From Bacteroidales bacterium UBA1714 (GTDB lineage Bacteria; Bacteroidota; Bacteroidia; Bacteroidales; Paludibacteraceae), in NCBI GenBank assembly GCA_002317295.1, contig DCIY01000010.1:1-50739 (forward strand): a stretch of 50,739 nt of DNA. The letters are read 5' to 3'. Below are positions 32,127 through 42,358 of this stretch, in pieces; the stretch's first letter is position 1, and every line of letters begins with the position of its first letter. The position numbers were made by a program, and so were the translations under genes. Under the pieces are notes generated by a model, which had not been told where the DNA came from, ran no database searches, and saw only the letters and a list, made by a program, of their open reading frames with translations.

Positions 32127-33326
32127 ATGGATAGCCTATCACAATTTCGAACATTAGATGAGTTAATTCGTACTCTGGATAAAGAGCGCAAGTTACTCTT
32201 CGAACTATTTGAGATGCGTAAGTCGGTTTCTTTGCGTACAGACATGGCTATGGAATATGTTGAATACCGAAGGGAGCGTATTCAGTATTTGATTGACTAT
32301 GGAATAATTCATGAGACCGGTAATTTTGTAGAATTGGAGTCAGTTTATCTTCAGTTCTTTGAGGAAGTTCTGGATGTTAATGAGGAGATAAACATAGAGA
32401 GCGTACGAGATGCTATTTCTTCTTTAAGAGAACAAATTCAATACTATTTATCGGAATCTAACGAGCAACGGCGCTATCATTATCAACACCAGGTACGTCA
32501 GTTGTTGCGCAAGACGGGTCTAAAAACGCTAAAAAATGTCATTGACCTAAAGCGTAATGTAGAGAGTGCCTACAAGCAGGAGCCCAATTATGCAATTAAG
32601 AAACAAAGATTAAGTAACCTGGACAATAAGAGTGTTAGTATTAAAACACTCATTAAAGAGTGTGAAAAACTATTGGATGGTGAGAGTGTTTTCTTTACTA
32701 TTGTGGCCGATCCCGAAATGGAGCGTACCAAACAGGATGTGCAGGCAGACTTTTCTGAGGCATTCCATAATCTATTGGAAATAGACAAGCAGATTATTCT
32801 TTACCTAAACCAGATAGAGCAACAGAATAAACTATGCAAACAAATACGTCGTATCAAATATCTAAAAGACCAATATCGTTGGCAAGCAGATACCAATGTG
32901 CGTCAAGTATTGGGTGAATTAAATCCTATTTGGACAGAAAATCGCCCCTATAATATTACACGTCTTTCGTTGGAAAACCTCCGTTCTAGTGATGAAATGG
33001 CGGTATTATTGCAGAAGGTCGCATCAACCTCAAATATTCGTCAGCAAGCCCGAACTACGGCAGATGCTTTTTCTGCAGAAGAATTGAGCGAACATCGCGA
33101 AGAGACTCAAATGATCAACCCAAACGAGGTGTGGAATGCTTTTGCGGCCTCTTCGTATGATTTGTTTAATTTTATACTGCAGTACGACTATCCAATGGAG
33201 CGTACGTTATCTGATCATTTAACATTGTTTTGCCAAATAGCCGTTACTCACCCTACGGATTGTAGAATCAGTAATACTTATAAAATCTATCAAAACATAG
33301 AATATCCACTAATTTATGCGAAATAA
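32127..33326 (+). CDS. jetA: Wadjet protein JetA (kleisin-like MksF role)
   Basis: A 399-residue, helix-rich, charged protein at the first position of a four-gene Wadjet operon. The sequence matches the DUF3375-like/MksF kind in general layout (N-terminal winged-helix-like region with SVSLRTDMAMEYVEYR, long central helices). By family it is the kleisin bridging the SMC dimer. I use the ATG at 32127. It overlaps jetB by 11 bases. Assignment rests mainly on the ordered context with B, C and D rather than on a motif. Confidence 0.82.
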   Translation: MDSLSQFRTLDELIRTLDKERKLLFELFEMRKSVSLRTDMAMEYVEYRRERIQYLIDYGIIHETGNFVELESVYLQFFEEVLDVNEEINIESVRDAISSLREQIQYYLSESNEQRRYHYQHQVRQLLRKTGLKTLKNVIDLKRNVESAYKQEPNYAIKKQRLSNLDNKSVSIKTLIKECEKLLDGESVFFTIVADPEMERTKQDVQADFSEAFHNLLEIDKQIILYLNQIEQQNKLCKQIRRIKYLKDQYRWQADTNVRQVLGELNPIWTENRPYNITRLSLENLRSSDEMAVLLQKVASTSNIRQQARTTADAFSAEELSEHREETQMINPNEVWNAFAASSYDLFNFILQYDYPMERTLSDHLTLFCQIAVTHPTDCRISNTYKIYQNIEYPLIYAK

Positions 33327-33861
33327 GACACAAGTAATATTTGAACGCCTAGTTAAAGGTGGTTTTATTATGATTGACAGCTCCGAAACGAAGGATCTGT
33401 ATGTTGAACTGGAAGAGAACTTAGAGGAATATGTGGCCTATTTTGAAGAGATTGGCTATAAAGTTGAATCTGGTGATGGTTATTTTTATTTCTCTCGTAT
33501 CGGAGAGGCCAAGCAGACTATTGAACAAAAATTGCGTGCTTTTGGCAAGTGGGTGGATTATCTGGACTATCTGAAGGCGTATGATATGACCTTTTCGGTT
33601 GGATATCAGTTCCGTAAAGCCTCCATACTTGAACGAATCAGTTTGGATGTAGAGTTACGGGATAAGACAAAGCGCCTATTTCCGAAAGAACGAAATAATG
33701 AAGATTGTATCTGTGTGTTAATCGATGAACTCAAAGATATGAATTTTATAGAATGCATCAATGAGTCTGATGAGACATATAAAGTTACTTCTGCGATGCG
33801 ATATGCAGAGGAATTGGTGAATATGTTAACTATTTTCAACGAAGATGAGATACCTGAATAA
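33316..33861 (+). CDS. jetB: Wadjet protein JetB (MksE-like)
   Basis: A 181-residue protein of the DUF4194/MksE kind: short, with winged-helix-like ends (FERLVKGGFI at the start, LIDELKDMNFIECI near the end) and Asp/Glu-rich middle. The family binds the kleisin and regulates the SMC motor. It overlaps jetA by 11 and jetC by 17 bases, consistent with coupled translation. Confidence 0.82.
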   Translation: MRNKTQVIFERLVKGGFIMIDSSETKDLYVELEENLEEYVAYFEEIGYKVESGDGYFYFSRIGEAKQTIEQKLRAFGKWVDYLDYLKAYDMTFSVGYQFRKASILERISLDVELRDKTKRLFPKERNNEDCICVLIDELKDMNFIECINESDETYKVTSAMRYAEELVNMLTIFNEDEIPE

Positions 33862-36800
33862 AATTATATTTATCAATAGTGCTCACGTTCGGCATGAGGT
33901 TATTCAATTAGACGGTAACGTGCACTTTATCGGTACGCAGGGGGTTGGAAAATCTACTTTGCTCCGAGCGTTATTATTCTTCTATAATGCTGATAAACTA
34001 CATTTAGGCATTCGACCAGGGCAGAAGTCCTTCGATGAGTTTTATTTTCCCTTTGCGAACTCCTATATCCTCTATGAGGTGGCACATGAGTATGGGGCTT
34101 ATACAATATTGGTAAGTCGTCATCAAGGAAGAGCTGTATTTCGTTTTATTGATGCGCCATATTCTGATAATTGGCTTATTGATGAAAGCGGAGAAGTTAG
34201 TAGCGACTGGGTGACTATACGCCAACGCATCGCAAAAGGTGGAGTGGATATCAGTGCTGTTATCGATCGCTATGAATTTTATCGTGATATTATTTTCGGG
34301 AATACACATGACCGTGCTCATAGATACGACAAGTATGCTATTGTCGAAAGTAGTAAATATCAGAATATCCCCCGCAGTATCCAAAATGTATTCTTAAACA
34401 GCAAATTAGATGCTGATTTTGTCAAGGATACGATTATCCATTCGATGACAGAGGGCGAAACGGCTCTGAGTCTGCAAGCGTTCCGATCATTGGTGAAGAA
34501 ATTTGAGAATGAATACAAAGATATTCGTTGCTGGTATGCAAAAGATAAGAATGGAGAGATCCCCGTTAGAGTAAAAGCTAATGCATTGATTGAACGATAT
34601 CGCGAAGTGGTGGCGATGGAACACCAAATTGCACAAATATGGAAACAACTGAACGCTGCCGTAGCAAAGGCTAAAGATCAGTTACCTTTAGATGAGGAAT
34701 CTTTACGCGAAATAAAAATACAAATAGAGGGATTAACAGCCAAACTTAAGGATCTGCAAGAAAATTTTGACAAAGAAAAAGAAAAATTTAACCGTCAGAT
34801 AGGGGAACTGGATGGTAAACTGAAGACTGTCAAAGAAAAAAAGAAGAAATATGCAGAGTTGCATATTGATCAGTTTTTGGAACGCGCTAAGAACGAATCT
34901 GCTCTAAAGAATAATTTGGAGCAGGAAGAGGCTGTATATGCAAGTCTTATGAAGCAGTATGCCGATATAGATGAGAAATACAGACAACTCAAGTTAGCTG
35001 TTGAGAATGCGCATAATTCATTTGAAACATCGCTCAATGAAACGCTGAATTACGAGAGGAACCAGTTGCAGATACAACGTGATAAATATACGGGAATCAA
35101 GGATAGTGCTGTGAAACTAGCACGCGATAATTATGCTGAGGCAATTTCTCAGATTGATACACGTTTAGAATCTCTCAATCAGGAACGTCTGCAGCTGCAA
35201 GACGCTATGACAAAAATTAGTTTGAGTCATCCACATAGTGTTGAGATTCAGACCTGCCGTGACGAATTGAACGAGATGACCGTGATAGAAAAGAGTGGTC
35301 AGGCTCGTTTAGAGGCTATTGATCATGAAATTTCACGTCTGCGTTCAGAGGCTGCTAGTGAACAAAAAACGCTGCAATCAGAATACGATACGCAAGTACG
35401 AGAACTCCAAATCACAAAGGAAAACCTGCAAAAGCGCCTGTTAGAAGTTGAAGATAAACTATCCAGATGGTCAGGCTCGTTCTACGAATGGCTATGTGCA
35501 AACAAACCTGGCTGGGAACGAACAATTGGAAAAGTGGTGGACGAAGACAAGGTCCTATACCAATCCGGTCTTTCGCCTGAGATTACGGAAGGTAATTCAC
35601 TATTTGGCATTCGAATAGATACCAATGTCATAGAGACAACCCATCGTTCTCCAGACGAATATCGTCAGGAACAATCTGATTTGGCGAATCAGATTAGCGA
35701 GATCAATACGCAGTTTTCCAAAGCCCAGACGCAATATGAGGAGATATATAATAAGATTGCTGCACGTTTGTCAAAAAATATTGGACCACTCAATCAAGAG
35801 AAAACCAACTTACATGTTGTACTGGAGTCTATTCCGGGAAAACGCAGAATCAAGGAGATGGAAGTGCTTCGTTTGCAGCAGAAGGAAAAAGAAGAAATAG
35901 AAGCTATCCTAGCAGAGAAGAATACGGATATGAGTACTATTATCACAAAAACTGCTGCTGTGAAGGAAGAGAAAACCCAAAAGAAAAATTGGTTGGATAA
36001 GGAAGAGGCTCGATTGGATAAAGTTTTGAAGGAGACATTAAAACCTTATGCTGATAAGTTGTCTGCTTTAAAAAGTAAGCAGGAAGCTGAACGCTTAGAG
36101 GAACAACATAAATATGAGCTCAAAATAGCTCAACTTAATGAAGAACGAGAACGAGAATTGACCGGTAAGGGAGCTGATACCAAGATTCTTGATCAGCAAA
36201 GCGCAGTCGTAAATAGTCTCAAAGAACAATTGGTACAAATTGACAAGGATCGTCCTATTGTTATTGCTTATCATAATGACAACGAGGAGTGGCTAAGCAT
36301 GGAGGGAACTTTCCTTAGTGAGAAAAAACAGTTGGAAGAGAAACTGCGCCTAATTACAGATACATATAAGGAAAAACAAGAGCGATATCGCCGCCAACGA
36401 AATGAATGGAATGAGAAGGAAAAAGATCTCACTGATCAGATAAAACTCAATCGCGACGGTATGGAGCAATATCATCGCTTCGTGGAAGTTGAGAAGGGTG
36501 TGCCGGAACATATTTTATATGAGACACGGACCAATGTAACATCTAAGGACATATTGACGCTGTTGAGTGAAGAAAAAGGTGCACTTAATGGACGAGCAAA
36601 TAAGTTCAGTTCGCTAAAAATGGCCATCAATTCATTCAACAGTCATTTTGACAGTGAGAATTTGTTTGCCTTCAATACTATTCCTGCGCAGGATGAGGAC
36701 TATTTTAATATAGCCACTAATCTAGAGGAGTTTATAGGGCAGAATAAGATAGAAGACTACCGCAACCGTACAAATGCGCTATATAAAGACCTGATACAGC

Positions 36801-37510
36801 GCATAGCCCGTGAAGTGGGAAATCTGACACAATATACAGCTTCCGTGGATAAGATTATCCTGGATATTAACAGAGATTTCTCTGAGAAAAAGTTTGCCGG
36901 TGTTATTCGTTCGATTGAATTGCGATCCGAAGATACTAATGATAAGATGATGCAGTTACTTCAGTCTATCAAGCAGTTTACGGACGATAATATGTTGTCT
37001 ATGGGAGAGATGAATCTCTTCTCTGGTGACAATCGCGATTCGGTAAATGAAAAAGTTGTAGACTATCTCAGCCGACTTATGAAGCAACTGCAAAATGAAC
37101 CTACCCGTACGCAGATTTCTATTGGGGATACTTTCCGCTTGCAATTCCGTGTGAAGGAAAATGACAATGATACTGGTTGGGTAGAGCGAATCAACAATGT
37201 GGGATCTGACGGAACAGACATCTTGGTAAAAGCTATGATCAATATCATGTTAATCAATGTGTTCAAGAAACGGGCAACTCGCGGTAAGGACGACTTTATG
37301 ATCCATTGCATGATGGACGAGATTGGTAAACTTCACCCCGACAATATTCATGGCATCTTGCAATTTGCCAACTCACGCAATATTTATCTCGTCAATGGTT
37401 CTCCGACCACTGAAAATGCGTATGACTACAAGTACACCTATATGTTGCAAAAGGGAGCAAAGGCTCAGACATTGATATCCTGTTTATCCATAGTTCATCG
37501 TAAGGAATGA
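33845..37510 (+). CDS. jetC: Wadjet SMC-like ATPase JetC (MksB-like)
   Basis: A 1221-residue condensin-like ATPase. Walker A GTQGVGKST lies at about 31-39 and Walker B MIHCMMDEIG at about 1153-1162, separated by long coiled coils (about 270-560 and 620-920, rich in Glu, Lys and Gln). A hinge-like interruption occurs around 540-610, with a Trp-rich piece SFYEWLCANKPGW. In known Wadjet systems this motor extrudes DNA loops and lets JetD cut small circular DNA such as plasmids. No truncation is seen. Confidence 0.93.
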   Translation: MRYLNKIIFINSAHVRHEVIQLDGNVHFIGTQGVGKSTLLRALLFFYNADKLHLGIRPGQKSFDEFYFPFANSYILYEVAHEYGAYTILVSRHQGRAVFRFIDAPYSDNWLIDESGEVSSDWVTIRQRIAKGGVDISAVIDRYEFYRDIIFGNTHDRAHRYDKYAIVESSKYQNIPRSIQNVFLNSKLDADFVKDTIIHSMTEGETALSLQAFRSLVKKFENEYKDIRCWYAKDKNGEIPVRVKANALIERYREVVAMEHQIAQIWKQLNAAVAKAKDQLPLDEESLREIKIQIEGLTAKLKDLQENFDKEKEKFNRQIGELDGKLKTVKEKKKKYAELHIDQFLERAKNESALKNNLEQEEAVYASLMKQYADIDEKYRQLKLAVENAHNSFETSLNETLNYERNQLQIQRDKYTGIKDSAVKLARDNYAEAISQIDTRLESLNQERLQLQDAMTKISLSHPHSVEIQTCRDELNEMTVIEKSGQARLEAIDHEISRLRSEAASEQKTLQSEYDTQVRELQITKENLQKRLLEVEDKLSRWSGSFYEWLCANKPGWERTIGKVVDEDKVLYQSGLSPEITEGNSLFGIRIDTNVIETTHRSPDEYRQEQSDLANQISEINTQFSKAQTQYEEIYNKIAARLSKNIGPLNQEKTNLHVVLESIPGKRRIKEMEVLRLQQKEKEEIEAILAEKNTDMSTIITKTAAVKEEKTQKKNWLDKEEARLDKVLKETLKPYADKLSALKSKQEAERLEEQHKYELKIAQLNEERERELTGKGADTKILDQQSAVVNSLKEQLVQIDKDRPIVIAYHNDNEEWLSMEGTFLSEKKQLEEKLRLITDTYKEKQERYRRQRNEWNEKEKDLTDQIKLNRDGMEQYHRFVEVEKGVPEHILYETRTNVTSKDILTLLSEEKGALNGRANKFSSLKMAINSFNSHFDSENLFAFNTIPAQDEDYFNIATNLEEFIGQNKIEDYRNRTNALYKDLIQRIAREVGNLTQYTASVDKIILDINRDFSEKKFAGVIRSIELRSEDTNDKMMQLLQSIKQFTDDNMLSMGEMNLFSGDNRDSVNEKVVDYLSRLMKQLQNEPTRTQISIGDTFRLQFRVKENDNDTGWVERINNVGSDGTDILVKAMINIMLINVFKKRATRGKDDFMIHCMMDEIGKLHPDNIHGILQFANSRNIYLVNGSPTTENAYDYKYTYMLQKGAKAQTLISCLSIVHRKE

Positions 37511-38352
37511 TATCTGCTGTAACAATAAATAAATTACAACTACTTTTAAGGGGTGGATATCTTCCTTATAGTGCATTGAGCAATTCGTTAAGAGACGAGT
37601 TGCTATTGGAGCAACTATTGGTGGTTCAATCTAATGGCTCACACCGTAAATTATATTCCCCACATCCGGAAGCTTTACAGAGCTATTTATCCCTTCAGTA
37701 TGAGGAACTCCGGGAATTGAACGCAGAATCTTTAACGAAAGATTATTGCTCTAGGGCTGAGCAAGCGTATGCTAGCGGCAATTCCAAGTTAATCTACACT
37801 CGCTCGTGTCCCGGATTTATGGTTAACTCCCTTGAACCGATAGAGGCCTCAATTAATGAAAAATCCTTTACTATTTATCCCATAGATGGAACGCTTCAGT
37901 TTATCTCTGATTGGCAAAACTTCAACATACCGGAGGATGTCATAGTAGTTGGGGTGGAAAATATGGAGAATTTTCGTTTGATACGTAAGCAACAATATCT
38001 ATTTTGTGCGATAAATTCAAAGATTCTATTTGTTTCCCGCTATCCACAATCACTGGATCTTAGAAATTGGTTAATGAAGATACCTAATCGATATATACAT
38101 TTTGGTGACTTTGATATTGCCGGCATCCATATTTATGAAACCGAGTTTAAAAATTTTCTTGGGGACAGAGCGATGTTCTTTATGCCAGAAGATATAGAGA
38201 AACGTATATCCACAGGAAGCGTAGAGCGCTACGATCTTCAGATTAATAGATATAAGGATTATAAACCTTCAACTCCAGATGTACAGGTGTTGTTCAAATT
38301 AATTCACAACTATCGTCGAGCTTATGACCAAGAAGGTTATATATTAAAATAA
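37507..38352 (+). CDS. jetD: Wadjet nuclease JetD (Toprim fold)
   Basis: A 281-residue protein with the topoisomerase VI-like Toprim domain: the conserved Glu in VVGVENMENF (about 147-156) and the metal-binding Asp pair in GDFDIAG (about 200-206). It is the subunit that cleaves DNA once JetABC has reeled it in. It is short compared with type I JetD (about 400 residues), which suggests another Wadjet type, perhaps II; I cannot settle this. Its ATG overlaps the jetC stop by four bases. Confidence 0.9.
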   Translation: MISAVTINKLQLLLRGGYLPYSALSNSLRDELLLEQLLVVQSNGSHRKLYSPHPEALQSYLSLQYEELRELNAESLTKDYCSRAEQAYASGNSKLIYTRSCPGFMVNSLEPIEASINEKSFTIYPIDGTLQFISDWQNFNIPEDVIVVGVENMENFRLIRKQQYLFCAINSKILFVSRYPQSLDLRNWLMKIPNRYIHFGDFDIAGIHIYETEFKNFLGDRAMFFMPEDIEKRISTGSVERYDLQINRYKDYKPSTPDVQVLFKLIHNYRRAYDQEGYILK

Positions 38353-38365
38353 CAATAATAATCCT

Positions 38366-38692
38366 ATGACCTACAACGAATACTTATCTCAGCAGGAGGC
38401 TGCAGCCAGGGAAGAGGAGCGTGAAGACTCCTGTTTCCTCGACAACCAGGCCGAAGGCGTCTTCGTACGTGGACATTAACATATTAACGATGCTTTGCCC
38501 ATTAGACATATCACTCATGTGCAGCCACTTGCAGCGGAGGTTCATCCAGAATGTGGAGATAATGATTTTCGCCTCGTGTTTGAGATAGAGTATGTAAAGC
38601 AATTATTGCCGGACTATACCAAAGTAAGGCTACCTATTTGGGAGACATTTAATGATACTACAATAGAAAATTTATGTAACAATCAGCTGTAA
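38366..38692 (+). pseudogene. Small gene split by an in-frame stop
   Basis: From the ATG at 38366 an open frame of 37 codons (MTYNEYLSQQEAAAREEE, then DNQAEGVFVRGH) ends at TAA 38477-38479. The same frame continues without another stop for 70 codons (ITHVQPLAAEVHPECGDNDF, VFEIEYVKQLLPDYTKV) to 38692. It reads as a 108-codon gene with one nonsense mutation, or as two short ORFs, the second from ATG 38495. It sits between jetD and the helicase. CAGGCCGAAGGCG in the first part resembles the GC-rich repeat core. Family unknown. Confidence 0.5.
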
Positions 38693-38719
38693 ACTAATAA
38701 CACAAAGATTACATATTTT

Positions 38720-41653
38720 ATGACCTTACAAGAATTATGTAAATATTACATTAGTTGTATTGCTTTGGAAAGTAATACTACACTTCGTGTATCGTTAAAG
38801 AATAGTACTTCTTTTATTGAGTTATTTGCTCTGGATAATAATGTCCTGACCACTACAGAAATTGCTACATTCTTAGCCTGCAATAGAGAGAAAGAAAATG
38901 ATTTGTTAGTGGGTTATCCACTTTTGAAGGTAGGCTGTGATTTGTCGCCTATTTTTATCCTGCATATTACATTTAATGATGGTTCACATGGTGGTAAAAT
39001 AGGGTATAGTTTTGACAATGAAGTGGCCATAAACAAGGATATAATTGATAGGTATTCTACTAATGAAAAGACAGAGAATATCTTTGAGTTAAGGCAGTTG
39101 GAATTGGAACTTGGATTGATATTAGACGCTAATGCTTTTGATAAACTTGACGGCTTAGTCCAATTGCTGCGTTCAGTTCGTCCTAATTGGGAGTGGTTAG
39201 ATGAATTAAATCCACATAAACTGAAAAAGGGTTCTATTCAACCTCATTACGATGATGGTATACTGAACCGAGCTATTATTATAGCAAAAGAGCCCACTCC
39301 TTATACAGTAGGCCTAAGTAATGAATTGGCACAACTTAGTCAAAAAACCATACCAGAAGTTCAAAATTCGATTTTAGGTAAAATTCTGACTAACCAAATT
39401 CATGGATACATTCCGAGTGATGTTCCTGTGTTGGAAGTGTTACCTTTAAATTTGGAACAAAAAGAGGCGGTTAAAACTGCGTTACATTCTGACGTTACTC
39501 TTATAGCTGGGCCTCCGGGAACAGGTAAAACACAAGTTGTTGCTAATTTATTAATCAATGCTGCCTTTAATGGTTTGACTGTATTGTTTACTAGTAAAAA
39601 CAACAATGCAGTTGATGTGGTGGTAGATAGAGTTAACAAGTTGCAAAAAACATTACCCATTGTTTTACGTTATGAAAAAAGCACTAAACAATGTTTAATG
39701 GATTATGCTCAGATCTGGGAAAAGACAACTATTAAGGAACAGGCAGACACTTCGCTGATTCAACAATATGTAAAGCTTTATGCTAACAATGAAGAACATT
39801 TGGCGCAAAAACAGGAGGTGATAGAATTGCGCAATCAAATGGATGCGCTTGAACAACAGATCGAATGTTTACGGGATAAGTACACGAATTTAATAGGCAA
39901 TTTATCAGATAGAGACGTGAGTGAGTTGGAGTCAGCATACTCTTCCTATACCCATTATGCCTCTAAATATGCTATTGGTCCAAAATCCTTTATTCAACGT
40001 TTGTTTAAATCTATATATGTCCACAAGACACAAAAAGCTCTTGAGGAAGCGTTGGGACATCTCAATATGTCGATGATACCATATTCTAAAAATCTGAAGG
40101 TGTCTGTTGATATGTCTGAACGAGAACGAGCACATTATGATTTAATATATAATGCGCTGATAATAGATCTTAAAAAGATAGCAGATTATAATTTCGTTTT
40201 GCGTAAACTGCGAGATTCTATAGCGTTAGAGCAATTAGATGAACAACTTTTGCATGATCATTCTTTGTTGCAACGCATTGCAAGTAATGTGTGGAAGGAT
40301 TGGCTAAAACAACATGTAAAACTCTATACGACTGAAAACAGAGCATCGATGCACCATTATTTTAGTCTTTTAGAGCATGATCAAGTGGATGATATGCCTT
40401 TAGTGATGCAGAAATTGATACCTATTAGTGCAATCACATCATTATCTGCGCGTCGCCGTATTCCTTTCCGTGAAGGGTTCTATGATATGTTAATTATAGA
40501 TGAAGCGAGTCAATGTGACATAGCATCTATGATTCCTCTAATGATGAGAGCAAAGCGAATCGTTATTATTGGCGATAAACAACAATTGAGTCATATTTGT
40601 TTGTTAAATAAACAAACGGATGTAAATTTAATGGCTACTCATGGCATACAGGATGCAAGATGGTCGTATCGTGCAAACTCGATATATGATTTAGTAGAAA
40701 GCGTGACACCTTCTGATTGTATTATTCAATTGAGAGATCATCATAGAAGTTATTTAGATATTATTCAGTTCTCAAATCAGGAGTTTTATGATAATACTTT
40801 AAGAGTCGCTACTGATTATAGAAGATTAGTTTCTCCCGAAAACGATAAAGGACCAGTTTTAGGTATGCAATGGGTCAATGTGAATGGGGATACTATTAGG
40901 CCGGATGCTGGTGGCGCTTATAATATTAAGGAAGTAGAGGGCGTAATTCGTACACTTCGACACCTTGTAGATGATTTACATTTTGAAGGTAGCATAGGAG
41001 TTACAACACCATTTCATTTACAAGCCGAAATGATACGACATGCTCTAGAGGGAGATAGTGAATTGCGAAATAGTCTAGAACTGCATAACAGTCTTCTAAT
41101 AGATACAGTCCATAAATTTCAAGGAGATGAACGTGATGTTATTATCTTTTCTCCGGTAGTATCAAAGGGAGCAGTTAAACAAAGTCTTGCTTTCCTGAAA
41201 GCAACTGGTAATTTATTTAATGTTGCCATTACTCGAGCTCGTGCTTTATTGGTTACAGTTGGAAATAAAGAGTATTGTAAACATTGTGGTGTAAGTTATT
41301 TGGAACATTTTGCAGTCTATAATGTTGGTGATATGGCTCCTGTTGAGTCATCAGCATGGGAACATATCCTGCAACGTGCTCTTTCAGATGCAGGAATACC
41401 AGTCACAGCACAATATCACGTTGATAAGTACTACCTAGATTTAGCATTATTTCAGGGTAATAGGAAACTTGATATTGAAATAGATGGTGAGATGTATCAT
41501 AAGGCATGGGATAATGAGTTATGTTATACTGATCAGTTGCGTAATCAATCTTTAATCCAGCAAGGATGGGATATTCGACGATTTTGGGTGCAGCAAGTGC
41601 GTGATGAATTACCTTGGTGTGTGGAACAAATACAAAAATGGATGAATAACTAA
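38720..41653 (+). CDS. Superfamily 1 helicase fused to a Vsr-like endonuclease
   Basis: A 977-residue protein. The UPF1-like motor has Walker A AGPPGTGKT (about 263-271), motif II IIDEASQCD (about 592-600), III GDKQQLSH, V HKFQGDERDVIIFS and VI NVAITRARAL. Between motifs I and II lies a helical insertion of about 300 residues. The C-terminal 100 residues (LDIEIDGEMYHKAWDNE, GWDIRRFWVQQVRD) match the Vsr/DUF559 nuclease fold. Helicase-nuclease fusions of this kind occur in many defence islands. It follows Wadjet in the same direction after the split small gene. Visibly AT-rich compared with the core region, pointing to horizontal origin. Confidence 0.87.
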   Translation: MTLQELCKYYISCIALESNTTLRVSLKNSTSFIELFALDNNVLTTTEIATFLACNREKENDLLVGYPLLKVGCDLSPIFILHITFNDGSHGGKIGYSFDNEVAINKDIIDRYSTNEKTENIFELRQLELELGLILDANAFDKLDGLVQLLRSVRPNWEWLDELNPHKLKKGSIQPHYDDGILNRAIIIAKEPTPYTVGLSNELAQLSQKTIPEVQNSILGKILTNQIHGYIPSDVPVLEVLPLNLEQKEAVKTALHSDVTLIAGPPGTGKTQVVANLLINAAFNGLTVLFTSKNNNAVDVVVDRVNKLQKTLPIVLRYEKSTKQCLMDYAQIWEKTTIKEQADTSLIQQYVKLYANNEEHLAQKQEVIELRNQMDALEQQIECLRDKYTNLIGNLSDRDVSELESAYSSYTHYASKYAIGPKSFIQRLFKSIYVHKTQKALEEALGHLNMSMIPYSKNLKVSVDMSERERAHYDLIYNALIIDLKKIADYNFVLRKLRDSIALEQLDEQLLHDHSLLQRIASNVWKDWLKQHVKLYTTENRASMHHYFSLLEHDQVDDMPLVMQKLIPISAITSLSARRRIPFREGFYDMLIIDEASQCDIASMIPLMMRAKRIVIIGDKQQLSHICLLNKQTDVNLMATHGIQDARWSYRANSIYDLVESVTPSDCIIQLRDHHRSYLDIIQFSNQEFYDNTLRVATDYRRLVSPENDKGPVLGMQWVNVNGDTIRPDAGGAYNIKEVEGVIRTLRHLVDDLHFEGSIGVTTPFHLQAEMIRHALEGDSELRNSLELHNSLLIDTVHKFQGDERDVIIFSPVVSKGAVKQSLAFLKATGNLFNVAITRARALLVTVGNKEYCKHCGVSYLEHFAVYNVGDMAPVESSAWEHILQRALSDAGIPVTAQYHVDKYYLDLALFQGNRKLDIEIDGEMYHKAWDNELCYTDQLRNQSLIQQGWDIRRFWVQQVRDELPWCVEQIQKWMNN

Positions 41654-41687
41654 AAATATCGATATTAACCACTAAAATATTAAAATT

Positions 41688-42095
41688 ATGATTTACACAT
41701 GTTTAGATTGCGGAAAAAAGTATGAGTGTGAGACGGCTCCTGAGAAATGTGAAAAATGCGGAAGTCCATCTACGCATTTCACTGCAGAAACAGAAGCGGC
41801 GGCAGGAGAAGATGCTTCAGAAGGATCCATGCAACCAAATCGAACCGCTTCGGATGAAAATGCTGTTCGCTTGGGTGCCAATATAGTTTTTGCTGTATTT
41901 ATATTTATTGGTTTAATAATGATTATTGTTGGTATAATACTACCAGCAGAAGGTGGATTGGGAAGTGAATTTGGTATTATTTTTCTTCCAATAGGACTAC
42001 TTGTTCTTTTGTGTGGTTGGATTACTCGTGCTTCTATTCGCTTATTTGCCAATATGTCGGATAGACTGAATAGCATTGACAAAAAAATCAACTAA
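41688..42095 (+). CDS. Zinc-ribbon membrane protein
   Basis: A 135-residue protein beginning with a rubredoxin-like ribbon (TCLDCGKKYEC and CEKCGSP; Cys5, Cys8, Cys21, Cys24), then an acidic linker and two membrane helices (about 66-86 and 96-116), and a short charged tail. It lies 34 bases after the helicase and may be part of the same transcript. Function unknown; the ribbon may bind zinc or nucleic acid at the membrane. Confidence 0.75.
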   Translation: MIYTCLDCGKKYECETAPEKCEKCGSPSTHFTAETEAAAGEDASEGSMQPNRTASDENAVRLGANIVFAVFIFIGLIMIIVGIILPAEGGLGSEFGIIFLPIGLLVLLCGWITRASIRLFANMSDRLNSIDKKIN

Positions 42096-42127
42096 CCCCT
42101 CCCATGCCCTGCCCACACAATCATATC

Positions 42128-42274
42128 ATGACCGAATGCCCGTGCCCAAAACAGTGCCCAAGACATGGACATTGCTGCGCGTGCGTGGCACATCACAGAC
42201 AATCTGCTCTTACCTCTGAACCAGGCACCATTAAGATGCCCGCCTGTATGAGAGACCTCGAGTGGAAAGTGTAA
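42128..42274 (+). CDS. Cys-rich 48-residue protein (DUF6485-like)
   Basis: ATG 42128 to TAA 42272. The peptide contains CPCPKQCPRHGHCCACVAHH and later MPACMRDLEW, with seven Cys in the first 20 residues or so. This pattern resembles the small cysteine-cluster proteins of anaerobes (DUF6485-like), which probably bind metal. It is short but the Cys/His spacing is too regular to be chance. It is followed 84 bases later by a DUF362 lipoprotein, a family also linked to iron-sulfur proteins. Confidence 0.65.
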   Translation: MTECPCPKQCPRHGHCCACVAHHRQSALTSEPGTIKMPACMRDLEWKV

Positions 42275-42358
42275 AAACTGAGGCTGTTAACTAATTTGAT
42301 AACAAGAGGCGCATAGCGCTACGACAACAAAAACGACAACTCAATAAAATACAAGATT

